Source of the DNA: Gardnerella leopoldii
GTDB taxonomy: Bacteria > Actinomycetota > Actinomycetes > Actinomycetales > Bifidobacteriaceae
DNA length: 64,000 nt
Direction: 5' to 3'
Assembly (NCBI RefSeq): GCF_003293675.1
Contig: NZ_CP029984.1
Coordinates: 186,001-250,000 of the forward strand
A program made the position numbers and the translations under genes. The notes below the pieces were generated by a model that did no database searches, was not told the origin of the DNA, and saw only the letters and a program-made list of their open reading frames with translations. Each line of letters starts with the position of its first letter. Within the stretch, counting starts at the first letter, position 1. Positions 42,500-51,601 of the stretch are shown here, piece after piece.

Positions 42500-44296
42500 T
42501 TAGTCTAAGTCTGCTTGTGCGTCGCGCATCGCTCGTTCTTCACGTTCCAGAAGAGGAATGATTACGGTTTCTGGTTTATCGTCATAGTCTTGCATATTTT
42601 TTTCTTCATCTTCAGAAAGTTTTGAGTCAGAAGAAGTATTTGAGTCAGAAGAAGTCTCGTTTGCACTATCGACCTTACTGTCACGCTCAGCTATAACTTT
42701 ATCCTTAACCTCAGAATCATTGTTGTTCTTGGTGTCCTTAGCTTCCTCAGCGCTACCAGCGTTATTGACGCTTTCAGGCTCATCACTAGCATAGCTATCA
42801 GCAGATTTACTCATTGCAGTTTGCACAATAGTTTCTGCGGTTTCGTGTACTGTTTGAGTTTTTACATGAGTAATTACTTGAGTTGCTGTGTCATCAGCGA
42901 GTTGTGCTGCTTTTTCAGCCTCCTCAGCGTTAGCTGCGTGTGTGCCAGCATATTGAACTTTGCGCTCATGAGTATCGTCGCTTATAGTTTTGTTGCTATC
43001 GTAAGTCTCGTCTTGAGCGTTATTTAATTCAGTATTTCCTTCTGAAGTAATGTCTCGCTCATTAGTTTCGTCGCTATTTCCAGTGTTTAGTTGGTTTTCA
43101 GTAGAATTATTCTTAGAAATTTGGCGACTTTGCGTATTGTCATTTTCAAGAAGCGTTCCAACTGTAATAGTCGAGGCAGGATTTCCTGTAGCACGACCAG
43201 TTTTAGCAGTTTGTGCATTGCTAATACGACTAAGCTCGTGCGCTAAACGCTCAACTTGAGCCTTAAAACGCATAATACTGGTGTTATCTGCACGTTGCAA
43301 AGCTTGAACAAAATCGCCAACTTGTTCCATTTGTAGCCACAAGTTTGCGCGGAGCATAATCAAACTATCTAAACGAGAACCCATAATTCTACCGTATGCA
43401 GAAAGCACTGCGTTTCGGCGCTGCTCGTTAAGTTTTGCAAAAATCCAAGCCAAATCGCGCGCAGGATCGTTAATTTGCATTCTTTGCCAATTTGTTACAG
43501 CAGTAATCGTTGAGCCGGTAAATAAAATGTCACCATCCATAAAACCGCCGTGTACTGGGCAAGTTTCAAATGACCACAATCCTTCAGTTTCCAACACTCT
43601 CGACCAACTGTCAGTAATTTCGGTTGGAATATGGCCGGCTTGACGAAGTCTTTTAATCCAACCGGTTAACTGTGCTCGAATTTGACCAGTAGTAAAAGCA
43701 GGGTATTTTCCGCGCGTCACGAAAGTAGGGCGCAAGCGATGAATAGCGCCGATTGCAGTTCCAACATTTGCGCAATCGTCGGTAGTAAGAAGACGCAAGT
43801 CGCGAGCGCTACCTTCAAGATGTTCACAAATAAGCACAGTGTCTTCATCGTTGTCGTTGGCAATAATGCTTGACATTCGTGTAGATTGCTGTTGAGTAGA
43901 TTGCTTTTGCGCATATTGCTGGGTGCCAACAACTGTAGAATTTCCAGCGGTTACATTATTTGCAACATTTCCAGTGTTATTATTGGCATCTTCGCGTTTT
44001 CCTGGCATAAACGTGAGCATAGTGTCGTAAGCGAATCCCAAAGCTGCCAAATCTTTACTGTGCTCAAGAGTCCATGCTGCACGAGCCCGGTCATGCAAAC
44101 GCTTGCGACCTTTACTATCCGCACTGATAAAAACGTCGTAAAGCTTACCGGAAATATCTTGCACAACGGCGTGAGAAATTCCAGCCGCGGTATCAGTGGC
44201 ATTAACTTGCTCACTTTGGCGCGTTCCTGCAAACTGTACTTCGGGCATGGCTGCAGATGCCAGTGCTGCCAACTTGAATCTACTGAGTTGTGTCAC
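42500..44296 (-). CDS. Phosphotransferase-like protein with degenerate active site and long acidic tail
   Basis: The product has 598 residues if it starts at GTG 44296. TTG 44314 and ATG 44248 are alternatives. Residues 1-370 look like an aminoglycoside-phosphotransferase/kinase fold: an N-lobe with LYDVFISADS, then CEHLEGSARDLR, GTAIGAIHRL and HGGFMDGDIL followed by TAVTNWQRMQINDPARDLAW. In active members these are HGDxxxxN and IDW. Here Asp is Gly, Asn is Asp, and the metal Asp is Asn, so catalysis is doubtful. The last about 220 residues are Asp/Glu/Ser/Asn/Thr-rich and probably disordered. It is divergent from the UvrD-like helicase, a neighbour also in other Actinobacteria as I recall. 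Confidence 0.78.
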   Translation of the reverse strand: MTQLSRFKLAALASAAMPEVQFAGTRQSEQVNATDTAAGISHAVVQDISGKLYDVFISADSKGRKRLHDRARAAWTLEHSKDLAALGFAYDTMLTFMPGKREDANNNTGNVANNVTAGNSTVVGTQQYAQKQSTQQQSTRMSSIIANDNDEDTVLICEHLEGSARDLRLLTTDDCANVGTAIGAIHRLRPTFVTRGKYPAFTTGQIRAQLTGWIKRLRQAGHIPTEITDSWSRVLETEGLWSFETCPVHGGFMDGDILFTGSTITAVTNWQRMQINDPARDLAWIFAKLNEQRRNAVLSAYGRIMGSRLDSLIMLRANLWLQMEQVGDFVQALQRADNTSIMRFKAQVERLAHELSRISNAQTAKTGRATGNPASTITVGTLLENDNTQSRQISKNNSTENQLNTGNSDETNERDITSEGNTELNNAQDETYDSNKTISDDTHERKVQYAGTHAANAEEAEKAAQLADDTATQVITHVKTQTVHETAETIVQTAMSKSADSYASDEPESVNNAGSAEEAKDTKNNNDSEVKDKVIAERDSKVDSANETSSDSNTSSDSKLSEDEEKNMQDYDDKPETVIIPLLEREERAMRDAQADLD

Positions 44297-44403
44297 ACTC
44301 CCACAGTAATACAAAGCACCGAAATTTTGCCAATTTTTTGTAAGTTATACACATATTTTTATTCTTGTTGCGTAAGCGTTGCTATTGCTGCAACAATAGA
44401 ATT

Positions 44404-45963
44404 ATGAATTCTTCACCAGAAACTTCGCAAGTGACTTCGCAAGTGACGTCTAAAACTTCGCAAGTGACTTCTCCAGGAGCGCTTTTAGACGGGTTGGATG
44501 ATTCGCAACGCGAAGCTGCTACCGCGCTAGAAGGGCCTGTGCGCATTATAGCTTGTGCAGGAGCTGGTAAAACGCGCACTATTACGCGCAGAATTGCGTA
44601 TGCTTGCGCTACTGGTAAGTGGGATCCTGAAAGAGTTTTGGCAGTTACTTTTTCTGTAAAAGCAGCTGCGGAAATGAGATCGCGTATTGAGGCTCTTGGT
44701 GTAAGTAATGTTGGATGCGTCTCAACATTTCATTCTGCGGCTTTGCAACAAATTCGCAGCGTGTGGAACGACGTCTGTTCAGCACAATTCCCGTCAATTA
44801 TGAATGATTCTCAGCAAATCATAGCTTCTGCGCTTAAACGTTATCCAGATTTTGCAGATATGACTTTGTTGCAAACTCGCGATATTTTGGCAGAAATTAA
44901 TTGGGCGAAAGTTTCGCTTATTGCGCCTGACGATTACTTGCGTGTGTGCGCTTCTACGCATCGTTTGCCTCCTGCAGGCATAGAGCCGCAGCAATTTGTC
45001 GATATATATGAAGCTTACGAAACCGAAAAAAATGCGCATACTTGCATCGATTTTAACGATATTCTTCTACTTTGCTGCCATATTTTACGAAATTTTCCGG
45101 AAGCTGCAAACCGTATTAAGCAATCAATCGGATGGATCACAGTTGATGAATATCAGGATGTGTCTCCTTTACAGCATGAATTGTTGCGATTATGGATGGG
45201 GCAGAACCGCGATATTTGCGTAGTGGGCGATCCTGCGCAAACAATCTACTCGTTTGCAGGTGCGAATAGTTACTATTTGCTTTCATTTCCGCAAGAATTT
45301 GCGCCTCTTGGTGCAGATATTAGTTTGAATACTGACTACCGCTCCACAGAACGCATCGTAGGTCTTGCTAATAGAGTGCTTGCTGCTTCTGCACATAAAA
45401 AGGATTACGTAAAAGTTAAAGCTGTAACGAAAGGTGGTGTTCGCGTTAGTCAGCAAGTTTTTGCCACCGATGTTGAAGAAGCTTTGGGCGTGGTTGAGCA
45501 AATTGCAAAACTTGTAAAAAGCGGTGCTGCGCATCTTGGGGAGTGCGCAATACTAACGAGAACCAATGCTCAACAGCAAGTAGTTTGTAAAGCGTTAAAA
45601 GTAGCAAAACTTCCGTATCGCGTGAGAAAAGACGTGGGGTGGCAGCGAAATGTTTTAGAGGATGCACAAAGCTATGGTGCTCAAGGTATTTCTGACGTTT
45701 TTGCATCTTCTAATATTTCAACTGTTACTGTTTCAACTATTCATGCTGTTAAAGGTTTAGAGTTTGCGCATGTTTACGTAATTGGCTGTTCTGAAGGGCT
45801 TATTCCTTTTGGCTCTACGGCTGATGACAGTGCCTTGGAAGAAGAGCGCAGACTTATGTACGTTGCAATAACTCGCGCAGAAAAGACTTTGCATCTTTCT
45901 TACGCTTCTAGAAAAGACAGTGGAACTGGCATGAATCGTGTGCCTAGCCGCTTTCTGGCTTAA
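44404..45963 (+). CDS. UvrD/Rep-type superfamily 1 DNA helicase
   Basis: This encodes 519 residues from ATG 44404. Motifs in order: Q-motif region LDDSQREAA, Walker A ACAGAGKTRTITRRIA (about 51-66), VTFSVKAAAEM, DEYQDVSPLQHEL (motif II), VVGDPAQTIYSFAGA (III), TDYRSTERI (IV), STIHAVKGLEFAHVYVIG (V) and EERRLMYVAITRAEKTLHLSYA (VI). It unwinds DNA 3' to 5' in repair or replication-conflict resolution. It is shorter than full UvrD1 and resembles the actinobacterial UvrD2 helicase core without the C-terminal HRDC part. The first 25 residues are TSQVTS repeats. No clear ribosome site was found. A family A repeat begins at the stop codon. Confidence 0.92.
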   Translation: MNSSPETSQVTSQVTSKTSQVTSPGALLDGLDDSQREAATALEGPVRIIACAGAGKTRTITRRIAYACATGKWDPERVLAVTFSVKAAAEMRSRIEALGVSNVGCVSTFHSAALQQIRSVWNDVCSAQFPSIMNDSQQIIASALKRYPDFADMTLLQTRDILAEINWAKVSLIAPDDYLRVCASTHRLPPAGIEPQQFVDIYEAYETEKNAHTCIDFNDILLLCCHILRNFPEAANRIKQSIGWITVDEYQDVSPLQHELLRLWMGQNRDICVVGDPAQTIYSFAGANSYYLLSFPQEFAPLGADISLNTDYRSTERIVGLANRVLAASAHKKDYVKVKAVTKGGVRVSQQVFATDVEEALGVVEQIAKLVKSGAAHLGECAILTRTNAQQQVVCKALKVAKLPYRVRKDVGWQRNVLEDAQSYGAQGISDVFASSNISTVTVSTIHAVKGLEFAHVYVIGCSEGLIPFGSTADDSALEEERRLMYVAITRAEKTLHLSYASRKDSGTGMNRVPSRFLA

Positions 45964-46112
45964 TCTCGCGGCATAAACTTTACGCTCGTGCACAGTTTAT
46001 GCCGTTTTTTGGCTTGCAACCGACTTTTTCTTTACACAATTGCACAGTTTATGCCGTTTTTTGGCGTGAAAGCGGCATAAATTTTACATAGTTGCACAGT
46101 TTATGCCGTTTT
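45963..46112 (+). repeat. Family A palindromic repeat array (copy A8)
   Basis: Three units of a slightly different version end in CAGTTTATGCCGTTTT. With GCGGCATAAA starts the arms become nearly perfect (GGCATAAACT/AGTTTATGCC). It fills most of the gap between the convergent helicase and metalloprotease genes, as expected for a bidirectional terminator. Confidence 0.72.
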
Positions 46113-46160
46113 GAGCGTTGAGGTCGATTATTCAGCTGGATTGTTATTGAATCAGGAGTT

Positions 46161-47918
46161 TTATTCGCCGTCAGCATCAGTTTCGTCGGAATTGCCGGAT
46201 TCGTTACTGTTTTTGTTACCAGATTCGTTGCCAGCTTCGTTACCGGATTCGCTGTTTTGCTTCTTTTGGCGCGCATCCTCTTCCAAAAGCTTGCTAAGTT
46301 CAGCATCCCAATCATTTGTGCCTAAATCGTCTTCTGTTAATTTTTCAAACGATTTTTCGTTAGGCGCATTTTCGATAGCGTTAGCAGTATTTTTGTTACT
46401 TTCGTAATTGTCCGCACTTTCGTGACTTTCGCTAGTTTTTTCAGTTGCTTCATTAGTTTGATTAGACTGAGTTTCTGTTGCATTTTTTGCAGCAGTTTCC
46501 GTTGCATCCTCAGCATCGATTTCCTTCGTAACTACGTTACCTGCGTCACCTGCGTTACCAGCTTTACCTTCGTTACCTGCGTCACTAGCGTCTTTCGTAA
46601 CTTCGCTAGCTTCCGGCAAAGTTGGCAACAAATCTGGATGACTCCACAAGCTATCTCGCTCTTCAATACCGCGCTCGCGAGTCAACTTTTCCCACAATTG
46701 CGATGCCTCACGCATACGGCGAGGGCGCAAATGCAAACCAAGTAACGATTCAAACGTCACTTCTGCAGGTCCTCCCGCAGCTCGCTCGCGACGCATCATC
46801 TCTCGCAACTGCTCAATGTGCACAATATGAGCCATTCCAGACTGCCATGTAACGCAATCAACCCAACCTTCAACAAGTGCAAGTAAAGTTTCCAAACTAT
46901 GCAAAGCTTGACGCTGCTCTTCAGAATCATTGCTGCCAATATTTTGCAAATTAACAGCTCCTGAAATTGCTTCCGGATTCATTGTTTCCACGTCGCGAAG
47001 CTGTTCTTCCATAGCTTCTAAGTCAATGTTTATTCCGTTTGCGTACTTAATAATCAGCGCTTCAAATCGTGGCATAAGCCATGGCACGGATGCAAATAAT
47101 CTTGCGTGTGCAGCTTCTCGCAAAGCCAAATAATTCATGACTTCTGTAATATCCAATTCCCACACTTTTGCATACTCAATGCAATTATATGGAATTAATC
47201 CGCCTGCAGGATTTTGTAAAAGCGCAAGACCTTGATCAAAACTGCCGTGCACTTCGTGTGAAAGTGCTCCAGCTGCTTGACCTAGTTGCATAGCAAACGA
47301 AGTGTTTCCAAGCAGTTTCATTAGTTGCGCTGGATTATTCATTCCTTCAGGCAGCGGAATTGGCACAACTCCTGCAAATAATCCTTTTACTTCAGCATCA
47401 TCCACATCTTGGAATCGCTCTTCAATAACAGAAGTGAGTGCTTCATTTACTGATTTTGCAACAGGATTAGCGAATTTAACCCAAGCTTCAAGCGTTTTTT
47501 CTACCCAATCAGCTCTAGACAATACTTCTGGCGTTCCAGGAGCAGGATTGAAATTGCACGTTATATCTAGCCACAAGTTCGCTTGGCTTAAAGCTCTTCG
47601 TGTGGCATCTGCTACGTCTGCATTTACATTTCCTTGATCGCCATTAGCGTGCTGTAAAGCAATAGATTGCGCTAACTTGCGATTAATTGGACCTTCTTCA
47701 AGTGTTGCTTCCATTTCGTACGGATTATTAAGACCGCCCGCACTAAAAGCTTGCATCATTCCGCGAACTTCGTCTGGTTTAGGAAGCTTATCTGGATTCT
47801 GATTTAAGAGTTGTTCGCGTAGCTCAAAAGGAAGCTGATCAAGTTGTTTCCATGCTTCTTCTCCTTGTATTGGCCCAAAGCATTCAATGAGCCATTGGTG
47901 AATTGCATCGTCATTCAT
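46161..47918 (-). CDS. DUF2342 / zinc-dependent metalloprotease-like protein
   Basis: The product has 585 residues with ATG 47918 after GAAGGATACGCTC. About residues 110-380 match the actinobacterial DUF2342 (F420-biosynthesis-associated or zincin-like) family: FNPAPGTPEVLSRADWVEKTLEAW, GALSHEVHGSFDQGLALL, LREAAHARLFASVPWL and a QL-REMMRRERAAGG block with LLGLHLRPRRMREA. LREAAHARLF is in the place of the zinc-binding helix of zincins. The last about 150 residues are Glu/Asp/Asn/Ser-rich with ESGN and AGDAGN repeats. The link to coenzyme F420 is only a family name. The gene is divergent from the S16 protease, the same pair as in mycobacteria as I recall. Confidence 0.85.
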   Translation of the reverse strand: MNDDAIHQWLIECFGPIQGEEAWKQLDQLPFELREQLLNQNPDKLPKPDEVRGMMQAFSAGGLNNPYEMEATLEEGPINRKLAQSIALQHANGDQGNVNADVADATRRALSQANLWLDITCNFNPAPGTPEVLSRADWVEKTLEAWVKFANPVAKSVNEALTSVIEERFQDVDDAEVKGLFAGVVPIPLPEGMNNPAQLMKLLGNTSFAMQLGQAAGALSHEVHGSFDQGLALLQNPAGGLIPYNCIEYAKVWELDITEVMNYLALREAAHARLFASVPWLMPRFEALIIKYANGINIDLEAMEEQLRDVETMNPEAISGAVNLQNIGSNDSEEQRQALHSLETLLALVEGWVDCVTWQSGMAHIVHIEQLREMMRRERAAGGPAEVTFESLLGLHLRPRRMREASQLWEKLTRERGIEERDSLWSHPDLLPTLPEASEVTKDASDAGNEGKAGNAGDAGNVVTKEIDAEDATETAAKNATETQSNQTNEATEKTSESHESADNYESNKNTANAIENAPNEKSFEKLTEDDLGTNDWDAELSKLLEEDARQKKQNSESGNEAGNESGNKNSNESGNSDETDADGE

Positions 47919-47988
47919 GAGCGTATCCTTCTCGTGCCACGTGTTGCATAATTTACAGTTTTTATTTTTATACGTTTCGTACCTGCAC

Positions 47989-48038
47989 GTATTTGTACGT
48001 ATTTTATAAGTATTTATACGTATTTTACACGTCTTTAT
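47989..48038. repeat. ACGTATTT repeats between divergent genes
   Basis: Five copies or near-copies of ACGTATTT are spaced at about 9-15 bp in the 260-bp gap between the DUF2342 gene and the S16 protease gene. Possibly a shared operator. Confidence 0.55.
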
Positions 48039-48178
48039 ATGCGAGTTTAGCGCATCTTCTTAATAAAAATATTTTTTAATACAAATATTCTACTCGATAA
48101 TATGGTTTTATGCGCTATAACTTGCGTGCAAATATATTTTAAAGCAAAACTATATAGGGCTTGTGTCATGATACAAGC

Positions 48179-49066
48179 ATGTTTCGCTTTTCTACAGGTG
48201 CTAGTGTATTCCGTACGTGTTTTAAATTCTTGCGCTCGCTGCCTCATGCTTTAGTTTTGTACATTACTTCGCATTCTTTGCGATATTTTGCAGGATTCTT
48301 TACAGTAGTTGTTGCAATTTTTGCGTTGTCGCTTCCAAGCGCATACGTTGTAGAAGAGCCTGGTCCAACGCAGGATGTTTTAGGATCCCTATCAAATACT
48401 CCTGTGATTGATATGTCTGGTTCTCGAGTAAAAGAGAATCATGATACTGGTAAGTTATTGTTGATTACTGTCAATGTTTCTGGTGTTCCTGGATATGAAG
48501 TTTCAACATTTTATTCATTGACTTCATGGATGGATCCTCATAAAAGTTTGCTGCCTCGTGAAGCTATTGTGCCAGTAGGGCAGAGCGCTGACGAGTATGA
48601 GAAGGAATCCACAAACGAGATGGATGATTCGCAAAGTCTTGCTCAAAATGTTGCGTTGCAGTACGCGTCTAAGCATCTTGGAATTAAAAAAGAAGATGTA
48701 AAAGTTCGTTTACATATTGAAGATATTGGTGGACCGTCTGCCGGAATGATGTACACTCTAGGAATTCTTGACAAACTTACTCCTGAACAAGAAACTGGTG
48801 GTAAGACGATAGCCGGAACTGGAACTATTGAAAAATCGCAAAAAATTGGAGAAATTGGCGGTATTCGGTTAAAGATGATTGCAGCTAAAAGAGATGGGGC
48901 CACTTGGTTCTTAGCACCTTACGATAATTGCAATGAAGTTGTTGGGCATGTGCCACAAGGCTTGCGCGTTGTAAGTGTAAAAACATTGGATGATGCTTAC
49001 AGAGCGTTAAAAGCTATTGGTTCTGGTCATGGGGCAAATAAATTGCCAAGCTGCAATGTGAAATAA
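48179..49066 (+). CDS. Membrane-anchored S16 (Lon-type) protease, YlbL-like
   Basis: The 295-residue protein starts at ATG 48179. A short cytoplasmic end and one membrane helix (YFAGFFTVVVAIFALSLPSAYV, about 38-60) place the rest outside. VEEPGPTQDVLG is the typical beginning of the family. A PDZ-like middle part is short. The Lon-type dyad is Ser187 in DIGGPSAGMMYTLGIL and Lys232 in IGEIGGIRLKMIAAKRDGA. No ribosome site is visible. The actinobacterial homologue as I recall sits beside DUF2342 and UvrD2. Substrates are not known. Confidence 0.9.
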   Translation: MFRFSTGASVFRTCFKFLRSLPHALVLYITSHSLRYFAGFFTVVVAIFALSLPSAYVVEEPGPTQDVLGSLSNTPVIDMSGSRVKENHDTGKLLLITVNVSGVPGYEVSTFYSLTSWMDPHKSLLPREAIVPVGQSADEYEKESTNEMDDSQSLAQNVALQYASKHLGIKKEDVKVRLHIEDIGGPSAGMMYTLGILDKLTPEQETGGKTIAGTGTIEKSQKIGEIGGIRLKMIAAKRDGATWFLAPYDNCNEVVGHVPQGLRVVSVKTLDDAYRALKAIGSGHGANKLPSCNVK

Positions 49067-49106
49067 AACTACAAACCAAATAAAACAGAAAATAGATAAA
49101 AAAGAA

Positions 49107-49182
<76 letters not shown>

Positions 49183-49300
49183 GTTCGCAACAAATTAAAA
49201 ACATACATGATGGTGTGTACGAATGCAACGTGTGGCGCGCGTCGTAACAATCGCGTACAGTATACTGAATAAGAACATGTGCTCAGGAGGTCGATATTCG

Positions 49301-50821
49301 ATGGCTCAGAAACCTGATACCGCTCGTAATGCTTCAGCAATGGAGCGTGTGGGTAAGCGTAAGTTAGGATATAACGTCGCGCAGGTGAATGCTTTTCTAG
49401 AGCGCGCTCACACTTTGTACGAAAGCGATGAAGCTCGACTCACGCAGAAAGATATTCAAGAGGTTTCTTTTGACTTGGAGCGTAATGGTTACATTATTGG
49501 TCAAGTTGATGCTGCGTTATCGCGTTTGGAACGTGCGGTAGTAGATAAGTGCACTGAGCAAGAATTGGCGCAATGCGGACGAGTTGCATGGAAAGCTCGT
49601 GTAGAAGCGCTTTATCGTAAACTTTTGCAACATGCGCAAAGAGATTATCGCGATCGTTTTGATCGTGGCTCTTCGCGTCACCCATCTTATGCGCGTAAAC
49701 AAGTGGATATTATGGTTGATCAAGCCTTAGATAAGATTGCTCTTATGCTTGGTCATGAGCTTGAGTGGGAAACCGACAAAGAAACATTGCAAGATATTGA
49801 TTCTGCTTATGTTTCTAATGTGATTTTTACGCAAAAAAACGGTAAGCACGGTTATGATGAGCGTCAAGTTGATTATTATTTAAACGCTTGTGTGCGTTTG
49901 CTTAGCAGCTTGGAATCTTTTGAGCGTGTAGAACAGTATGTTGATGCGGATAATAGTAGTTCCTCATACTCTCGAGCAGAATCTGAATCTTATTCTGCTC
50001 CTGCTTCTGTTCCTCCTTCCGTTCCACCTTCTGTTATTCCTGTAACTAAAGCTGAAGAGCCTGCTAAATCTTCAGAATCTACGGAATCTTATAACCATTA
50101 TGAAGAGCCTGTTCCATCATTTGCTCCTTCAATAAAGCCTGCATCTGATTTCAGTGCTGCTTCTGCAGCTTCTTCTGCTTCTGCCACTGAACCTTCTGCT
50201 TCTTCAATATTCAAACCTGTTGAGGATGCTGTGGAAGATGAAGACACTGCGGATAGGTTGCCTAAGATTGCACCTCGCTCAATACCTAGCGTGCCAAATC
50301 ATGATAAACAAAGCATTTTTGCTCCTGTAGATTATGCTAATCAAGATTCCAATGATTCGTTTGAAGCGTTAAATAAGTCTGAGCGCGCAATATTTACACC
50401 TCATGCTGCTGCAAGTAAGCCTTCTAATGTTCTTAACGATACTGATAGCAATGATGAGCTTTTGCAAAGCGCTACAGTAATGCGAAACTCTTCTGAATCT
50501 TCTGTACTACCTCCTTCTTTCACTCCTGCAGCTCGTAATCGCAATAATTCACCTGCTGCACCTAAGCCTGTTGCTGCTCCTGCACCGGCTCCTGCTGAGT
50601 CAATTCCATCATTTGCTCCTCAAGATCCTGCACAGCATTCGTCGCAGCATTCCTCGCTTAATATTCCGGAGTTGCATGTTTCTGATTTGCAGCCGAGTAA
50701 GCCATTGAGTTTAGATATTCCAGATTTGTCATTCCCAATTATTGGCCATATTGATGAATCTACTAATTTCGGTAGCTCTTCTCAAAGCGGCGACGATTCG
50801 GAAAATAACGATCGTAATTAA
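49301..50821 (+). CDS. DivIVA-domain-like protein with long disordered tail
   Basis: The product has 506 residues from ATG 49301, with AGGAGG ten bases upstream. Three DivIVA-like motifs are visible: LGYNVAQVNAFLERAHTLY (about 27-45), NGYIIGQVDAALSRLERAV (about 65-83) and HGYDERQVDYYLNACVRLL (about 186-204). Each resembles the GY-x-x-x-x-VD-x-F/Y motif of DivIVA N-termini. The region from 215 to the end is Ser/Pro/Ala/Asn rich with PSVPPSVIP and SFAP repeats, likely disordered. Proteins of this kind are probably cell-pole or septum-associated, but no role is shown. It is followed 31 bp later by recO. Confidence 0.75.
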   Translation: MAQKPDTARNASAMERVGKRKLGYNVAQVNAFLERAHTLYESDEARLTQKDIQEVSFDLERNGYIIGQVDAALSRLERAVVDKCTEQELAQCGRVAWKARVEALYRKLLQHAQRDYRDRFDRGSSRHPSYARKQVDIMVDQALDKIALMLGHELEWETDKETLQDIDSAYVSNVIFTQKNGKHGYDERQVDYYLNACVRLLSSLESFERVEQYVDADNSSSSYSRAESESYSAPASVPPSVPPSVIPVTKAEEPAKSSESTESYNHYEEPVPSFAPSIKPASDFSAASAASSASATEPSASSIFKPVEDAVEDEDTADRLPKIAPRSIPSVPNHDKQSIFAPVDYANQDSNDSFEALNKSERAIFTPHAAASKPSNVLNDTDSNDELLQSATVMRNSSESSVLPPSFTPAARNRNNSPAAPKPVAAPAPAPAESIPSFAPQDPAQHSSQHSSLNIPELHVSDLQPSKPLSLDIPDLSFPIIGHIDESTNFGSSSQSGDDSENNDRN

Positions 50822-50852
50822 TCTAACTATTAAAAAAGATATAGTTTGATTC

Positions 50853-51599
50853 ATGCCATTGTATCGCGATGAAGCTGTTGTGCTTCGTACTTTTCCTTTA
50901 GGTGAAGCGGATAGGATTGTTGTGCTTCTTACTAAGCGGCATGGTAAAGTTCGTGCTGTTGCGAAGGGAGTTCGTAGGCTTAAATCACGTTTTGGTGGTC
51001 GTCTTGAGCCGCTTATGCGTGTTGATTTGCTTCTTGCGCAAGGTAAATCTTTGGATGTAATCTCGCAGGCTGTTTCTATTGCTGCTTATGCTGGTGAAAT
51101 TTGTGCAGATTATACGTCCTATGAGTATGCAAACGTCATGCTTGAAGTTGTGGATTTGCTTGTTTCTAACGAATATACAGATGAATACAGGCGTGAATAT
51201 CAAGATACGCTAGGGCAGTATCGTCTGCTTACTGCGGCTTTACTTTCATTGTCTAAGCATAAGCATTCTCCTGATGCTATTGGCATGTCGTATATATTGC
51301 GAGCATTGTCATTAGCTGGGTGGTCTCCGCGACTACAGGCTTGTGTTGTATGTGGCAAAAATGAAGATTTATGCTATTTTTCGCCTTGCACAGGTGGAAT
51401 GATGTGTGCAAGCGATCACACTCCGGATTCAATAGTTTGTGCTAATTCGACGCGTTTGCAATTGTGTGCGCTTGCGCAAGGAAACTGGTCTGTTCTTGAC
51501 GGAGTGTCGGTTGATTCTTCTACTATGCGATGCGTTCAGCAATGGGCTGAATATTATCTTGAGCGACCTATTCGTTCGATGGGGTTGTTACATTCGTAA
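50853..51599 (+). CDS. recO: DNA repair protein RecO
   Basis: The 248-residue protein begins with an OB-fold (MPLYRDEAVVLRTFPLGEADRIVVLLTKRHGKVRAVAKG region) and GGRLEPLMRVDLLLAQGKSLDVISQ. A helical part follows, with a zinc-binding set of cysteines in ACVVCGK and FSPCTGGMMC. RecO anneals DNA and loads RecA with RecR. uppS starts two bases after its stop, so the two are cotranscribed, a common actinobacterial order. Confidence 0.95.
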   Translation: MPLYRDEAVVLRTFPLGEADRIVVLLTKRHGKVRAVAKGVRRLKSRFGGRLEPLMRVDLLLAQGKSLDVISQAVSIAAYAGEICADYTSYEYANVMLEVVDLLVSNEYTDEYRREYQDTLGQYRLLTAALLSLSKHKHSPDAIGMSYILRALSLAGWSPRLQACVVCGKNEDLCYFSPCTGGMMCASDHTPDSIVCANSTRLQLCALAQGNWSVLDGVSVDSSTMRCVQQWAEYYLERPIRSMGLLHS

Positions 51600-51601
51600 G
51601 T

